Shown in pieces: positions 1 to 11,035 of a stretch of DNA of 64,000 nucleotides. The position numbers were made by a program, and so were the translations under genes. Location: contig NC_061115.1 of assembly GCF_002878395.1 (NCBI RefSeq), forward strand, positions 214,912,034 through 214,976,033, written 5' to 3'. How positions within the stretch are numbered: the first letter of the stretch is position 1; the number at the start of each line of letters is the position of its first letter. Under the pieces are notes generated by a model that searched no databases, was not told the origin of the DNA, and saw nothing but the letters and a program-made list of their open reading frames with translations. Origin of the DNA: Capsicum annuum (lineage: Eukaryota; Streptophyta; Magnoliopsida; Solanales; Solanaceae).

Positions 1-1217
1 AAAATAATAACCAGATAGCTCCAAAACCAGTGAAGAAAAACTCATAATACGGAATCCAAATCACAAATGTTGATACGATTTCAACACGAAAAAAAAACTC
101 CGAGGACTGACATCGCCGGCAAAACATCAAAATAGATGAAACCACAAACTCAACGACAGAAAACTAAAAAAAAACGTACAATCCGACTTCCGGCGAACTG
201 ACAGTAGGAAAAACCAACAGGAAAAGTCAGATTTTGGCGACCAACTGTACAATCCGAGCTCCGGCGAACTTGGACGGATCCTTAAGAATCCGTAATGAGG
301 ATGAACGTTTTTTGGTGACTCGAATCGGAGTAGTGGTGGTAGGAGATAGCTGATTGTTCCGCCAGCTGGGGATGTTCAACGGCGTCAACAACAGAGCAGC
401 GATGAGGTGCTAGGCCTTCTCCGATGGAGCAACGGCTGGGAAGGTCGAACTAGTTGCGATGGGGATGACCGACGCTGGTAGATCTAGGCATTGACAGAGG
501 AGAGTCGTGGCTCCATGACTGGAGGCAGCTGTTTTACCGGTGGTTGCTGTAGATATGGACGGAAGAAGTGGAACGGGGATGGAGAAGTGAGGGAAATGAC
601 GGTGCTGGTGGCGACGAGGTTGTGATGGAATGGGGAAGGAGGAGAACGAAAAGGTTGGGTGAGAGAGAGAGAGAGAGACAGGTGAGAGAGGGAGGTGGAG
701 GCTGATGAAAATGGTAATCTGTGGGTGTTGAGTCGAAATTCTAGTGAAGAAGAAAAGCCAATCCAAAATGGAGTCCTCTGTGTGGGTTCCTTATTGTTTG
801 TTAATGTTGTGGGTGTGAGTGACCATGAAGAAGCCGATGGTCAGTGGAGATGAAACCCTTTTCCCTTTTTTTTGATTAATGGAATCCTCTGCTTTTTTAT
901 CAAAAAAAAATATCCCCTGAATATGTCCCTTTGTGTGTTTATATGAGGTGAGGGTGGGGTAGTGAGGTAGGGTAGGTGGGGTCACATGGGGTAGGGGGTA
1001 GGTGTGATGTGTTTTATTTTGATTGGGTAGGTTGTTAGGATGAGTTGTCAATTTTTGGTTGGTTGGGTTGTTAGAATATTAGGATAAGACAAAATTAGTT
1101 AGGGGATTGTTATTTTTGTTATTTGTGGAGGGATTATCACACGGGTGATGGTACACGGTAGGATAAGGTAAAAATGTGTAAAACGACATCGAGGAGGGAC
1201 GAAATTATGTGTCTACA
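1..1217 (-). mobile_element. Ogre/Tat-like LTR, cut by the window edge
   Basis: Reading the minus strand, this stretch starts at 1217 with TGTAGACACATAATTTCG, the same start as the LTRs at 24497-26504 and 33615-35626. It also shares their GT-rich block (about 940-1100) and their gene-like, CT-repeat-rich middle. The other LTR end lies outside the window, so it cannot be said whether this is a solo LTR or part of a full element. The minus-strand ORFs at 410-766 and 791-1051 lie inside the LTR and show no recognisable domain. No target duplication can be tested. The family call rests on similarity seen by eye to the complete element in this window. Confidence 0.75.
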
Positions 1218-3407
1218 ATTATTGATTGAGCAAAATTGAAAAAAAAAAATTATAGAGAGAAGATAGATCTACAAAAAAGTGTTACAAGATTGAATTTTGA
1301 GCAAAATTCATAAACTATTACAGAGAAAGAACAGAAATACAAAAATAAATTGAAAAATTGATATTTAACATGGGAGCAATAAAATTTGATTAATCTCAAA
1401 CGTCTCACCAAAAAATTTTTTGACCGTGGACGATGCTATCCTCAATCTTTTCTATTTTCTCTCCAAAAACTATCATGGAAAAATCATTTTCATCAACCAT
1501 AGTAAAGGAGGAGTGATTGTGATGAAGAAGAAAGGAAGAGTGAGAGAGAAAAAAAATTAAAGATGAGTGAAGAAGAGAGAGTGTGCGTGGAGGTGGGCAG
1601 AGGAGTTTAAAGAATTTTGGTTTTTTTTTTCCTCTAGAGCGCTTTTATTTTTATAAACTTAATATTATTTTCACGTCAGTTTTAGGGTGAAATTAAATTT
1701 TATGTTGTGAAGAATAGGTGTGTAATAGGTCGCCACATTAATTTATGCATGTGTGTAAGTGACTTTTTTTGTATAGTTCAGGGTGGTTTGGATATACTTT
1801 TCTCATATTAAATATTACATGAATTGCATAGTTTCTTTAAAAAATATTTGTTTACAAATTATCTTTCATAAAACATGGTAGAAAAATGTGAAAATATTTA
1901 CAATTATGCTAATGCTTGCATTATTAGCATGCATTAGAATCCATTACATTACTAATATCATGAATTTACATGTATTAGTAATAAACATCTTAATAATAAA
2001 TAGAGGAGTCGTTTAGTAGAGTGTATAAAAATAATGTTGAATAAGGTGTATTAGTAATGCTTGCATTATTAATTCAAGTATTAGTAATACTTGTATTAGT
2101 TATGCATACATTATTTTTTGTATGACGTTTGATTTGATGTATTAAAGATAATATATATTTACATAACTTTTATAAAAAGAAGTTTGTTTATCAAAATACC
2201 CTTTCTCATAAACTCTCTTTTCAAGGGTTAGAAGGAAAAACAACCAACATTAACAAGTAGCACCAAGAGTATCTCGAAGGAGATATTTTTCATCTTGCAA
2301 AATTTGTTATAGCCATTTTTTTTTCTTGTTTAAAACTTTTTTCTTCTGATCTGAAAATTAAGGGACAACTCTTTTCTTTTGCGTGGTGTAGATTATATGA
2401 GTTCGGAGCCCAAAGGGCTTTTTTTATAAAAAATATCAGAAGGGGCATTTGATTTCGAAAAAAATAAAAGAGGACAAAACGTTTGGCCCTAGCGACTTAC
2501 AAGTCGCGGTACCTACAGTGACTTGTACATGTATTTACTTTGAAATTACGTGAACCAATTTTTTACAAATTAAAGGATGGGTTTAATTAGTGTTGAGGAT
2601 TATGACCATTGTCTCAAATCAAGCGCAAGTCCACTTTCATAGTTTCATAGGACTCTTGAAGTCACTACATAATTTGTGGTTATCTCAATTCTCAGTCAAT
2701 CACAAAAAATAAAACTTGATTTGATCATAGACTTTGAAATTGAAACTTAAAAATTTAAAGTTGTTTTTAGACTTTGTACATACATTTTATTTGAAAAATA
2801 AATAAAATTTTGTGAGCAAAAGTCACAAAACTATCAAATGTTCAAAGTTTATAGTCAAATAGATACACCCTCATTTCCAAAATAATTGTCACAATTTTCT
2901 TTGCGAGAGTTAAACTATATAAACTTTAACCAATATTTTAAGGTACATTTTTTTTTATTATGTTGATATGGAAAAAACAACAATTTATAATACTTTTCGT
3001 ATATCGTTTGAATATCTAAATTTTAATGTTAGAACATTTAATTAATCTAATCTAATTTAACTTTAAAATTTAATCAAACTAAATCATAAAAAATTAAAAG
3101 TGACAATAATTTTGACAAGAGAAAAGTATTTGAAAATTAACTCTCAAGGAGAGAAGAAGAAAAGTGAGTGGGAGAATTGATATCCTACGGTGGGTCCCAC
3201 AATTCACTTTGAATTTCTTCCTCAAAGTTGTATGTCCTCTCCTTCTTGGAAGGAGTTGATGCTTAGGTGACTTATATGTCGCTGGTGCACTTGTAAGTCG
3301 TTGTGGCAAGGTGACTTATAAGTCGGTGACTTATAAGTCGTTGACTTCACAAGGATTTGTCCCTCATAATTTTTTTCGACATTAATTGTCCTTTTTAGTA
3401 TTTTTGA
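1218..3407. other. AT-rich intergenic stretch with small TE remnants
   Basis: No gene is supported here. About 1700-1803 resembles, in the reverse sense, the terminal phrase of the MULE ends in this window (CACCCTGAACTATAC, then TTACACACCT), so it may be an eroded MULE terminus. About 1985-2160 has the style of a common Solanaceae MITE (GTCGTTTAGTAGAG, then repeats of ATTAGTAATGC), with no clear partner end. The rest is simple AT-rich sequence. The minus ORF at 3094-3309 shows no domain. Confidence 0.5.
3258..3345. repeat. Short clustered repeat of GACTTATAAGTCG
   Basis: The palindromic core GACTTATAAGTC occurs twice back to back near 3311-3342, with two diverged copies just upstream (GACTTATATGTCG, CACTTGTAAGTCG). 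A related phrase with GACTTACAAGTCG lies near 2490. The function is unknown; it sits about 65 bp outside the left border of MULE-1. Confidence 0.5.
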
Positions 3408-3416
3408 TTAAAAAAA
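3408..3416. repeat. Target site duplication, left of MULE-1
   Basis: TTAAAAAAA directly precedes the left terminal repeat and is repeated exactly at 9631-9639 after the right terminal repeat. Nine bases is the usual length for Mutator-type insertions. The sequence is low in complexity, so on its own it would be weak support. Confidence 0.8.
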
Positions 3417-3543
3417 GGGAAAAGACATCGTTTTCACCCTAAACTATACCCGAAAAGTCTAAGTCACATCTAAACTATACAAGTAACCCATTACACACCT
3501 AAACTATATAAAAGTGATATTATTTCCTCCCCGCGACACCCAT
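3417..3543 (+). repeat. Left terminal inverted repeat of MULE-1
   Basis: Starts GGGAAAAGACATCG and ends in CGCGACACCCAT. It contains the phrase AAACTATACCCGAAAAGTCT and two further AAACTATA copies, a phrase also seen at the ends of the small element at 57452-57739. Confidence 0.93.
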
Positions 3544-3883
3544 TCTTAGGCGCGTATGTTACACTTGGTGTAAGCGCGTCCAGCCTATTCAATGACAAAC
3601 TTAAACGGCTAAAAGTATATCTCTTTAATATGAAACGGATCTATTCTTATTTAAAGCCAATTTGGGGCTCAAAAGGAAACCCTAATTCCCAATTTTATCT
3701 CTCAAAATCGAAATTGAAGAGCATTTGTTTGAAGAATTGGTAACTAAATCTTTCTAGTCCTTCCATTTCTTGCTATATTGATGATTATTTTGTCTCAATT
3801 TTGTTGCCATTTTCATAATTTTTTCTTCCCTCAAATGTTGTTCAACCTCTCTTAAACCTTGTTTTCTTAATCAAGGTACTTTA

Positions 3884-4512
3884 ATGACTAAGATAAGTTT
3901 GAGTAGACTTTGTAAGGAAGAAGAAGATCACGAGTTGGTCGAGGTTCGATGTAAACATGGACATTTTTTGCCTTTGATGACTTCATGGACCTCAAGAAAT
4001 CCGGGTAGACGATATTGGACTTGTCCTTACTATGGAGTAAGTGAATTTTTCCTTCAAACATTGATCTTGAATAGTGTATAAGAATCTAATCGCTTTCATT
4101 TTAGAATGCTAGATCATGCGATTTTTGACTTTGGAAGGATGATTCTATTGATGAACGATCGAAATTTGTTATTCCTAAATTGTTGGGAAGAATTGGGGAG
4201 CTTGAGAAAATAGTTGAATCTTCGGCAAATTGTGCATTTTGTGAACACAAAATAGTTGATGACAAGACTACTAGGACAACCAAATCTATGGAGAGCAAAA
4301 TAGACATTAACAAAATAGAATTGCAAATGGACAATTTTCAGGATGATTTGAAGATGATGAAGGCAAATGAGAAGAAATGAAAGATCAAGTTGGCTAAGTC
4401 CAAGAAAAGGGAAAAACAACTATGGACTACTCTCATTTGTGTATGTATTTTGGGTGTTAGTTTTCTATTTCAATTCATGTTCTTGAAAGGAGCTCCAAGA
4501 AGGCTACCCTAA
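3884..4512 (+). pseudogene. GRF zinc-finger / coiled-coil / membrane-tail gene of MULE-1
   Basis: Exon 1 (3884-4036, 51 codons) reads into a GRF-type zinc finger with CKHGHF, then SRNPGRRYWTC. A clean donor (GGA then GTAAGT) and an acceptor (TTTTAG at 4104) define a 68-bp intron, and exon 2 continues in frame with the second half of the finger (CDF, stop, LWKDD). After it come a charged helix likely to form a coiled coil and a hydrophobic tail (LWTTLICVCILGVSFLF), ending at 4512. The layout matches plant GRF proteins of the At4g04775 type, which are often MULE passengers. Two in-frame TGA codons (4126-4128 and 4378-4380) break it; otherwise the frame is open for about 187 codons. Its role in transposition is unknown. 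The gene at 40524-41048 in MULE-2 has the same layout. Confidence 0.75.
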
Positions 4513-4689
4513 ACTAAGTTGCTTTGTTTTTGTTATGTTTTAGGGGGCTAAAATTTGTATCAATTATTAGGTGTTACCTTTGACAAAACTGTCAGTTTGT
4601 GTAATTAAATTGTTGTATAATGAAATTGTACGGTTGAACTTAACAATTTTGGCTTTGTTTTCAGTGGTTCTTTGAGTTGCAATTTGTAT

Positions 4690-5100
4690 ACATAACAACA
4701 CTAAATGCAATCACAGCTGTTGTACAAGCACAAACACAAATTTCAATATCACAACACAAATTTAACACTAATAAATACAGCCACAACTAGTGCAAAAGCA
4801 AAAACACAAATTTCAGCAACAATGAACTTACAACTGCACAATCATTAACCAAAAATGAGTATCAATTACATCTTGCAGCCAAATACATTTACAAAAAGAT
4901 CAGTATTGTTAAACTAATTACAGTTACAAAATGCAGTCAAAGTTGCCACTAATAGATTGTTCTTAAAGCAGTCACAGCCGCCAACATCAGTGAACTACCA
5001 AAAAATAGTCTTAAATGCAGTCCCAGCTGCCAACATCAGTGATTTATAAAAAACAGTCTTAAATGCAGTCACAACTGCCAAGCTTTATACAGTGTTAAAT
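4690..5100. repeat. Short degenerate tandem repeats between the two MULE-1 genes
   Basis: Three imperfect copies of a roughly 50-bp unit (TTAAATGCAGTCACAGCTGC, then AACATCAGTG) lie at about 4960-5100. Looser CACAAATTTCA / ACAGC repeats precede them. This is the space between two convergent genes; no coding signal is seen. Confidence 0.5.
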
Positions 5101-5118
5101 GTAATCTACACCAACTTC

Positions 5119-8100
5119 TCATAGAGATTGAATATTGGAGCTTTCTTGACTTAAGTGTGCAATCTTGGACCTTATTTGCATTTGTTTTCTGCCTCTCATT
5201 TCTTGTAGTTGCCTGGAGGTCATAGCTTTATTTTCTTCCCATTTTACACTAGTTTTTGGTGTATATCTGAGTTTTACTGTCACAAATGCTGAAGACTTGG
5301 CAGTTTTGAATCTTTCACTAGGCATTCCCGGCTGCTCAAATGAAAAAAGTGTCAACTTTAGTAAATGAAATTGTAGTAAATAAAATTTAGATAGAGAATG
5401 TAGTAGTAAACTTACATTAAGAATTGTGCATCCACTTTGTGTGTGAAGTAATCCCATTCCAACTATTCTTGATCTGTCAGCACACTAAAAATAAAGAAAA
5501 GAAGATATTTAGTATAAGGTAAGCATAATTAGTTCACAACACTATCAAATTAAATAAAATACCTTTTCTGTAGAATTTTTTGGTGGTCTACCCCTTCCCC
5601 TTCTAGTTAAACCTCTTCCTTTTCCAACAGTAGGTACTACACTTAGGACTGCACTTGGACCTGCACTTGGGTCTGCACCAGCAGATGGACTTGGGCCAGG
5701 ATTTTCATTAGTGCCAGCAGCAGGTGCACCTGTTAGACATCTTCTTTTATTGTGACCCTTGCTATGGCAAGTGCTACATGAAATCTCAATCCCCCTCTTG
5801 GACAACTTTCAAGTTTTCTTTTTGGTTTCACCTTCTTCTTTCTTCTTATTCTTTCCAGGCCTACCTGACAGCTTCTTAACAGGAGGTGGCATAACAGAGA
5901 TATTTTATGATTGTGGCCACATCTTCATATTCAAAACTGGTTGAATGAAGAAACTATATGTGTTCATGTAAGTTTCTCTATTGTACCAGTGAGAGATGTA
6001 GTTTATTGGTTCCAATTTTTTGTGGTGAAGAGCAGCCACTGCATGAGGACACGGTATGCCCTTCAACATTCATGTTCTACAACTGCAATATTCTCTAGCA
6101 AGATCCACAATATGCCTATATCCTCTATCAAACACCTCATACCCTGTATCAGAATTTCATTCTATGCTGCACTTCATAGACCTTGTTGTATTATCATTTA
6201 ACACTTTTATAGACATTGGAGAAATGTCACTGATCCAAGTTTCACAAAAATCCCTCATCTGTCCCACTCTTTTCATTATTTTTACCCTTATCTCCTATAA
6301 TATTGTAACTATAGTCTTATGCCTAGCTCCTAAAATCCATGCATTAAAACACTCTGCCATGTTGTTGTCTACAACATCACACTTTGTTCCAAAGCTAAAG
6401 TAAACCTTGCTCCATCTCTCTGGGTTAAAATACATCAACTTATCTAGTATTCCTTCTCCCCCTAACATCTTCATAGAGCTAATGTTGTCCATAAGCTCAG
6501 CCTCAAAGGTAGATCTTGTACACCTCCAAAAATATTTTTTCTTCTCAATACCTCTACATTGAGCATCTTTTGACCAGTTTACAAGGACATGCCTTGCACA
6601 CATTCTATGTTCAACATTTGGTAAATATTCAGTTACAACAATTTTTAATCCCTACAACAAAAACAGAAACAGAAACAGAAATAGTTACAACATAAACAGA
6701 AACAGAAACAGATACAATATAAACAGAAACAGAAGCAAAAACAACATTTCTTTACCTTTTGCATGTTTGTTATCACTGTCAGATCTATCCCATTTCCTAG
6801 CTGAAGATCTTCTTTTACAATCTTGATAAACCAACTCCAAGTGGTCTTGTTTTCAATCTCAACCACTGCCCATGCCAGTGGCAACATTTGATTGTTACCA
6901 TCTTTACACACATCAACTAATAACTACCCTTTTGTCACTCCTTTTAAAAAACATCCATCCAAACCAATGCACTTCCTACAACCAGTTAGGAAGGACTTCT
7001 TCATTGCATCAAAACATATGTAGAAATCTTGAAACATTTTTCTACCATCTTCAAATGTTTCATCATGAAGCTTCACTATACATGTACTACCTGGATTTGA
7101 TCTTAACAACTCATCCCTATAATCTAAAATTCTCTCAAATTCCAAATTATAGTCACCCATCAGTTCTGCAATAACCTTATTTTTAGCTTTCCTACACACT
7201 GTTCTCCCGACATGTAAATCCAGCTCCTTCTTAATAAGCAGCTGAAACTCAAAAATTCTAATATTTGGTTGTTCCTTTATCCTTTCATTGAACTGGCTAG
7301 CTAAGAACTTGGTATTACAAAGTATGTTACTATTGATAGGATCACACTTATAAACTGAATTATAGGTTTTCACAACAAAGTTCATAGACCTAGAATCAAT
7401 GGTAGAATAAAGAAGCCATGACAACCAGTTGTACACCTAACCCTTATCCTTGTAGGTTCATTAATACATTTCTCAATTGCAACATGTTCAGCAACATCAT
7501 ATTTAGTAACAGCAGCTCTAAATTCATTAACACTTTCAAAAACAAGTCCTAACTACCACACAACTTTCTGACAGTCTGAATTATATGCAAATCTCTTAAC
7601 TTTTTTCCTCCTTCTAGCTTTATGTCTGTGTTCAACCTGTTCAACTTCATCTTCTTCATCTATTACATCATCTGAATCAGTTTCAAAGCTGGCAGCTTTA
7701 TCAGATGGGTAAAAAGGTTCATCACCAGCTAACTTTCCCTCCAAACAATTTCTATCACCACCTGCAAATTCATCATAGCCAATATCTGGTCACTTTCTTC
7801 CAGTTCCTAATTTAATATGTTCAGGAATTACTCGTCTCGCTCCTCTCTTTTTTTTTTCCTCTTTTCTTCCCTAAAACCTCTTAACTCTTCATCTACATCA
7901 CTCCCAATCTCTATACCTCCATCAATAAATTCTACATCTGAATCTACAACAGATTCAAAAGGTGCAGCAGTAGAATTAGTAGGAGCAACAATAGAACTAC
8001 TAGGAGAAACAGTATAACTACTAGGAGTAGCGGCTATAGGAGAAGAGACATGAGCAGTAGGTTGGTCAGTAGGAAGAGAAGAAGTATGAGCAATAGGTTG

Positions 8101-8574
8101 GTTAAAAGGAGGGGCATCTTCACTATTTTTAGATGCCCTGTCAACACTTTCAATGTCATTTTCAATGTCTTTATTAAAAGACACACCACTTGTCCCCTCC
8201 ACATTCCATTCTCCATCACTTACAAATTTCAAAAGTGGGGCCACCTCAGGTTCACCAATCATGTGACGCACAAAAGCTTCCAAAACTTGCCCATTACCCA
8301 ATTTCTTTGAAATGTCAAGTGTGTCCTTGTCTGACCTAATTTCTTTTAATTTAGAACATTTGGGCAGTCTAACATATAATACGCATTGTTTGGGAATATG
8401 CCCTAAATACCTTACATAATCCCTAAATTCAAATAAAGACAACCTATCTATATCAACATTCAAAAATTTAGTAACTTGTCCACCCTCATATCTTTTTCCT
8501 TTTTTCCCCTTCAGCTTACCCATATTAAGTTCTCCACCATGGTAAAATCTCAAAGTGATCAGTTCAAAATTCAT
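5119..8574 (-). pseudogene. MuDR-type transposase of MULE-1 (decayed, multi-exon)
   Basis: Read from 8574 downward. A 248-codon N-terminal part (8574-7828) resembles the PB1-like domain of plant MuDR proteins (FYHGGELN, YEGGQ, VDIDRLSLFEF), followed by a Ser/Thr/Pro-rich and acidic linker. Next come a basic stretch and a MuDR N-terminal domain (FESVNEFRAAV, then a C-x4-C pair) at about 7744-7445, then the catalytic region with IGLDGCFLKG (first Asp, about 6960) and HRMCARHVLVNW. A SWIM finger (CSCRT, stop, MLKGIPCPHA) lies near 6030-6090, and a zinc knuckle (CSTCHSKGHNKRRC) near 5730-5775. A last exon may lie at 5457-5119. A 104-bp intron (6652-6755) is visible. Lesions include a frameshift near 7430 and stops near 7550, 6925 and in the SWIM motif, so it is not expected to make active enzyme. 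Confidence 0.88.
6652..6755 (-). other. Intron of the MULE-1 transposase, built of CTGTTT-type repeats
   Basis: On the minus strand the donor is AAAAG then GTAAAG at 6755 and the acceptor is TTGTTGTAG at 6652. Removing the 104 bp joins ITNMQK to GLKIVVTEY in phase 0. The intron body is almost all CTGTTTCTGTTT-like repeats, which makes a cysteine/phenylalanine-rich false ORF across it. Confidence 0.8.
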
Positions 8575-9503
8575 TTTATAAATCTAAAATCATTGACCAC
8601 AAAAACACAATAAAGATACAAGTCTCATAATACACAAAAATAAAAAAGATACAAGTCTCACAGTACACAAAAAAAATTATAGTATTTATGCAACAATTAT
8701 AAGTATCACACGTTATTTATCACATATTGAACCTCACAGCTCATATTGTTACAGATTGAAGCACATAAACAAACTATAACAGATCAGTTTTCAAGATAAA
8801 TTAAAGAAAACAAAAACCCCTAATTCATAAACCCTAATTAAAAACCCTAGTCAAAACCCTAGTAAAATCAAACAATTATAAATGTCAAGGGTTATATTAT
8901 CACATATTGAGCATCTAAATAAAAATAAAACGTTAATTTGGACAAATTAAAGACGGAAAAACCCTAACTCAAAAAACCGTAGATCTAATTTAGGAACGAA
9001 AATAAATCCTAGATCTACTATATTTAGGAATGAAAACTAACCTTTGAACTGAAAATCAGTAGTTCCTACATAAAAGATCGTAACCTTAAGTGTTTATCCT
9101 AGATCGTACCACCTCCGTTGAAATCAACCAAATCAACTTGAACTGAAAAGAGATAAAAAATAATTTTTACTTGTCAACAATGAGAAACAGAGCAAAATAT
9201 TGTTTATCAGAGCAAATTATTGTTTATCTCTTCTATCGAGTTTAAATTTGATAAAAAATTGAAAGAGTGAAGAGAGGTGAATCATCTACCACGTTTTTTA
9301 TCTCATCTGATGACTTTTCATTTGGATGAAGAGGTTTGATCAGGTTAGGGTATAAAATGAGGTTGGGTCGGGTCGGATGGGTTAAATAGATGGTTAAAAG
9401 AGTAATAGGGTCGGGTCAAGTTTTAATAAAAAAGGAAAATTAAATTAGACACGTGGCACCACAAGGGGGCGAGTGGAGTGCACTCCACTCATTAAACTTG
9501 GGC
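8575..9503 (-). other. Upstream region of the MULE-1 transposase
   Basis: No gene is seen. The sequence is AT-rich, with repeated AACCCTAAT / AAACCCTAG phrases at about 8815-8870 that resemble interstitial plant telomere-like or promoter telo-box motifs. The transposase promoter is expected here, between the right terminal repeat and the start codon at 8574. Confidence 0.4.
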
Positions 9504-9630
9504 ATGGGTGTCGCGGGGAGGAAATAATATCACTTTTATATAGTTTAGGTGTGTAATGGGTCACTTATATAGTTTAGGTGTGATTTAGACTTTTCGGGTA
9601 TAGTTTGGGGTGGAAATGATGCCTTTTCCC
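9504..9630 (-). repeat. Right terminal inverted repeat of MULE-1
   Basis: The reverse complement matches 3417-3543 over the full 127 bp, with about 8 mismatches. The outer end on this strand is CCTTTTCCC, followed by the target duplication. Confidence 0.93.
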
Positions 9631-9639
9631 TTAAAAAAA
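9631..9639. repeat. Target site duplication, right of MULE-1
   Basis: TTAAAAAAA, identical to 3408-3416. Confidence 0.8.
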
Positions 9640-9659
9640 AAAGCCTTTTTGATTCCGGA

Positions 9660-10175
9660 TTCAACATAGCAAGTAAAAAAAAATGAATAGTAAATAGCTT
9701 GACAAGTCAATAGTATCATTTAACAAGTTAATGCATGTATTTAAAGTTATTGTATTACTAACTCTTGAAGGAAAATGTTTTGAAGGATAATAATATCATT
9801 TTCAAGACTGTCAACAACGCCAATATTCATATTTTTTCCACTGCATGGGTCATTTGATTGGGCACAAGTCATTTCAGAATTAGTTATCCAATATATATTG
9901 GATAACTTATTCCATATATCAAGTTTAGTAACGTCTTGTTTGCTTTCTAACTTTGTCAAGACTGATCTGTGGTGCAATTTAGGTGTTTTTCTTTAGATAT
10001 CTAATGCCTATATGCTTTTCTATCACGTCATCTTTTATGAGATGATTATTGTGGAAGTTGGTCCCAATTAAGCCTGAGATATCTCTAGTGCAGAAAGTAA
10101 ACATAGCCATCTTGAAGTTGGGATTCCTATTTACCTTTTGGAACTTTGAGCCCTTAAATAACTACTTTGAACCCT
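9660..10175 (+). repeat. Duplicated host unit I, left half
   Basis: From about 9790 this matches 17790-17981 plus 18884-19005 (phrases AACAACGCCAATATTCATAT, GATCTGTGGTGCAATTTAGG, GAAGTTGGTCCCAA), so it is a paralogue of the 17765 ORF region. Here the ORF has no ATG and carries about 55 extra bases near 9882-9940, so it is not coding. The unit is cut at 10175 by a Helitron and resumes at 14206. Confidence 0.75.
9883..9906. repeat. Perfect 24-bp palindrome
   Basis: GTTATCCAATAT reads as its own reverse complement through position 9906. It lies in the segment present here and absent from the paralogue near 17860, so it may be the end or scar of a small insertion. Confidence 0.6.
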
Positions 10176-10686
10176 TCAATATATATATACTAGATGTGGA
10201 AGGCATGTGCCAGTACGAATCCAATATATGTTATTTTTTATCTCAATTTATGTGATATAAATAAAATAATTAGTTATATTTTTAATATATTTTTTAATTT
10301 TTTAAGTTGTTAGCTATTGTAAATCTATAATACTTTTTCGCCGTTGTACTTTACTATTTTAAGCTGTTAGCAATTGTAATTGTATTGATAGTCAGTTTAT
10401 ATTTTAAAAGTAATATAAATTTTTAATTATTGTGATTTATAATATTCTTTTCTATTTCAATTTAAGTGATATTGATATAATTTCGAGAGTCAACCAAATA
10501 TTACGATTGAAGTAACAAAACTGACACGTCTTGAATGACTCATAATAACTAATTAGAAGTGGTAAAGCAAAATTTCTATAAAAATACTTATGAAAAAAAT
10601 TTAAGTGGACCTCATATAAGATGTCAAATTAATTTAAAACATCAATAGTTAATTTATCATTTTATGTTTATTTTACCCTTTTTAGA

Positions 10687-11035
10687 ATAAATATTATTAA
10701 TGTTTAAATACTTGGATGACTTATAATAATTAATTATGGGTTATCTAGTAAAATTGCAGTTGAAACAACTGAAACAACCATGTCATAACTATCTATTTTA
10801 TTTTATAAATATTTATAATTTTTTTTTAGAATAAATATTATTAATTTTTAAATACTTGGATGACTTATAAGAATTAATTATGGGTCATATAGTAAAATTG
10901 CAGTTGAAGCAACTGAAACAACCATGTCATAAATGTCTATTTTATTTTATAAATATTTATAATATTTTTATTAAATGTTATTATTTTTTAATACGTAAAT
11001 GTCATATAATAATTAATTATAGGTGAAATAGTAAA
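10687..11035 (+). repeat. Tandem repeat inside the Helitron, about 144 bp, 2.4 copies
   Basis: AATACTTGGATGACTTATAA recurs at a spacing of 144 bp, with a diverged third copy near 10995. Each unit includes GCAGTTGAAACAACTGAAAC. Confidence 0.75.

Larger units (their letters stand above)
3417..9630 (-). mobile_element. MULE-1, complete Mutator-like element (6.2 kb)
   Basis: The element is bounded by terminal inverted repeats at 3417-3543 and 9504-9630, with about 8 mismatches over 127 bp by eye, and by a 9-bp duplication. It carries two gene remnants in opposite directions: a MuDR-type transposase on the minus strand (8574 down to 5119) and a GRF zinc-finger gene on the plus strand (3884-4512). 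Between them lie short repeats at 4690-5100. Both genes have in-frame stops, so this copy is probably not autonomous now. It could still move if a related transposase were supplied. Confidence 0.93.

Noticed and set aside
410..1051. Two minus-strand ORFs as host genes
   Set aside because: They fall inside an LTR, are low in complexity (His/Pro/Ser or Asn/Pro/Thr-rich) and lack domains.
4126..4128. In-frame TGA codons as recoding (selenocysteine) in the GRF gene
   Set aside because: Land plants lack the selenocysteine machinery, and the element is decayed. Simple nonsense mutation is enough.
6645..6911. Cys/Phe-rich protein on the minus strand
   Set aside because: The Cys/Phe part is the translated CTGTTT repeat of a spliceable intron; the rest belongs to the transposase.
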